Origin: Sandaracinus amylolyticus
Lineage (GTDB): Bacteria > Myxococcota_A > Polyangia > Polyangiales > Sandaracinaceae
NCBI RefSeq assembly: GCF_000737325.1
Contig: NZ_CP011125.1
Coordinates: forward strand, 2,418,001 to 2,482,000
Reading direction: 5' to 3'
DNA: 64,000 nucleotides
The notes below the pieces were generated by a model that was given only the letters and a program-made list of their open reading frames with translations, did not search any database and was not told where the DNA came from. Position numbers and translations under genes: made by a program. Shown here one piece after another: positions 63,155-64,000 of the stretch. The first letter of the stretch is position 1; each line of letters opens with the position of its first letter.

Positions 63155-64000
63155 TCAGGCGCCGGATGCTTCGCCGAGCGGGGGCTCGTCGTCGTCGTCG
63201 CGCAGCGAGTCGCCGTTCAGCACGTCGGTCGTGATCTGCGCGGCGAAGCTCACGAGCGGCATCAGCTTCGCGTAGTCCATGCGCGTCGGGCCGATGATCC
63301 CGAGGCTCCCCGCGCGCACCCCGCCCGCGCGGTAGTTCGCGGAGATCACGCCGACGTCCGGCACGTCGACGATGTTCGCCTCGGACCCGAGCAGCACCTG
63401 CACGCCGCCCGCCGCGAGGGTGCGATCGAGCAGGTCGAGGAGCTTCTCCTTCTCCTCGAACGCGCGCAGGAAGCCGCGGATCTTCTCGGCGTCCGCGAAC
63501 TCCGGGCGGTCGAAGAGCACGCCTTGCCCTTCGATGATCACGTCCTCTTCGCGCGCCGGGCCCGCCGTCGCGGCGTCGAGCATCTGCTTGGCGCGCCGCC
63601 CGAGACGATCGTACGCGCCGCGCTCGTCGGCCATCGCGCGCGCGAGCTCCTCGCGCACCTCGCGCAGCGTGCGCTCGGTCAGCAGCGACGAGAGCAGGTT
63701 GTGGATCCGCTCCATGTCACCGGAGTCGGGCAGCTCCGGGACCTCGACGATGCGGTTCTGGATCGTGCCCGAGCGCGTCACGATCACCGCCAGCACCTGC
63801 TTCTCCGAGAGCGGCATGAAGCGGATCTGCGTGACCTGCTCGACCTCGGTGCGCGGCCGCGACACGAGCGCTGCGGCGCCCGTGAGCGACGCGAGCAGCC
63901 GTCCCGCCTCGCGCAGCACGTCGTCCACACCGGGGCGCAGCTGCCGCATGCGCGCGAGGATCGCCGCACGATCCTCGGCCGCGACCTCGCGCATCTGCGA
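63155..64000 (-). CDS. hrcA: Heat-inducible transcription repressor HrcA (N-terminus cut by window edge)
   Basis: The C-terminal 281 residues of HrcA are present; the frame is open to the window end, so the N-terminal winged HTH lies outside. Family motifs include VTQIRFMPLSEKQVLAVIVT, GTIQNRIVEVPE, and the C-terminal VSANYRAGGVRAGSLGIIGPTRMDY. HrcA represses heat-shock operons by binding CIRCE operators and is released when GroEL is occupied. It heads the hrcA-grpE-dnaK order. An Asp-rich tail (DSLRDDDDEPP) ends the protein. Confidence 0.93.
   Translation of the reverse strand, partial: SQMREVAAEDRAAILARMRQLRPGVDDVLREAGRLLASLTGAAALVSRPRTEVEQVTQIRFMPLSEKQVLAVIVTRSGTIQNRIVEVPELPDSGDMERIHNLLSSLLTERTLREVREELARAMADERGAYDRLGRRAKQMLDAATAGPAREEDVIIEGQGVLFDRPEFADAEKIRGFLRAFEEKEKLLDLLDRTLAAGGVQVLLGSEANIVDVPDVGVISANYRAGGVRAGSLGIIGPTRMDYAKLMPLVSFAAQITTDVLNGDSLRDDDDEPPLGEASGA

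Overview
The window is about 72% GC, has wall-to-wall genes with many ATGA/GTGA/TGATG overlaps, and is rich in lipoproteins with DAG/DAS-type linkers, MopE-like Asp/Cys-rich proteins, LVIVD, PEGA and TPR proteins, a Hanks-type Ser/Thr kinase and a MYXO-CTERM sorting tail. Together these point to a myxobacterium (Myxococcota, Polyangiales; Sandaracinus-like is my best guess from gene style, not from a search). I see no tRNA, rRNA or CRISPR array.

Layout. 0.1-5.2 kb: metal-dependent hydrolase, variant metallo-beta-lactamase-fold lipoprotein, AraC regulator, a secreted protein with two PPC-like domains, and a class V aminotransferase. 5.3-12.6 kb (minus): a DUF5916-type outer-membrane protein, a beta-propeller/dihaem lipoprotein, an LVIVD lipoprotein and a beta-barrel-like protein. 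12.6-17.8 kb (plus): a lipoprotein, a protein with three GDDNW repeats, a SerA-type dehydrogenase with ACT domain, and a zinc alcohol/formaldehyde dehydrogenase with a small membrane partner. 17.9-28.8 kb (minus): a six-gene, translationally coupled operon of secreted and lipid-anchored proteins (NHL/MopE, IgGFc-binding-like, VWA, two long Cys-rich MopE proteins and a MYXO-CTERM protein), preceded by a TIGR02147-like regulator. 30-44.7 kb: argG, a clear ECF41 sigma factor/AhpD-like pair with its own promoter motif, a DEDDh exonuclease, an SDR, a GH5 glycosidase/transglutaminase pair, and an rseP-led three-gene operon.

44.7-51.8 kb is the accessory part. An IS110-family element of the IS1111 type (44751-46500) sits inside one copy of a structured intergenic repeat. 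The uninterrupted copy lies inverted at 51.3-51.8 kb, so the exact insertion point can be read: a CT dinucleotide. The non-coding end of the element carries two adjacent 10-nt stretches matching the two halves of that target on opposite strands, as expected of the bipartite guide in an IS110 bridge/seek RNA. A 43-bp tandem array (49247-49610) lies between. 51.8-64 kb is housekeeping and regulation: serS-murB, a TPR protein divergent from a Ser/Thr kinase with PEGA domain, an NhaR-type regulator, a TerC transporter, a degenerate receiver protein, a GumN-like lipoprotein and the hrcA-grpE-dnaK heat-shock cluster, with hrcA cut by the window edge.

Functional statements rest on motifs read by eye; no database search was run.
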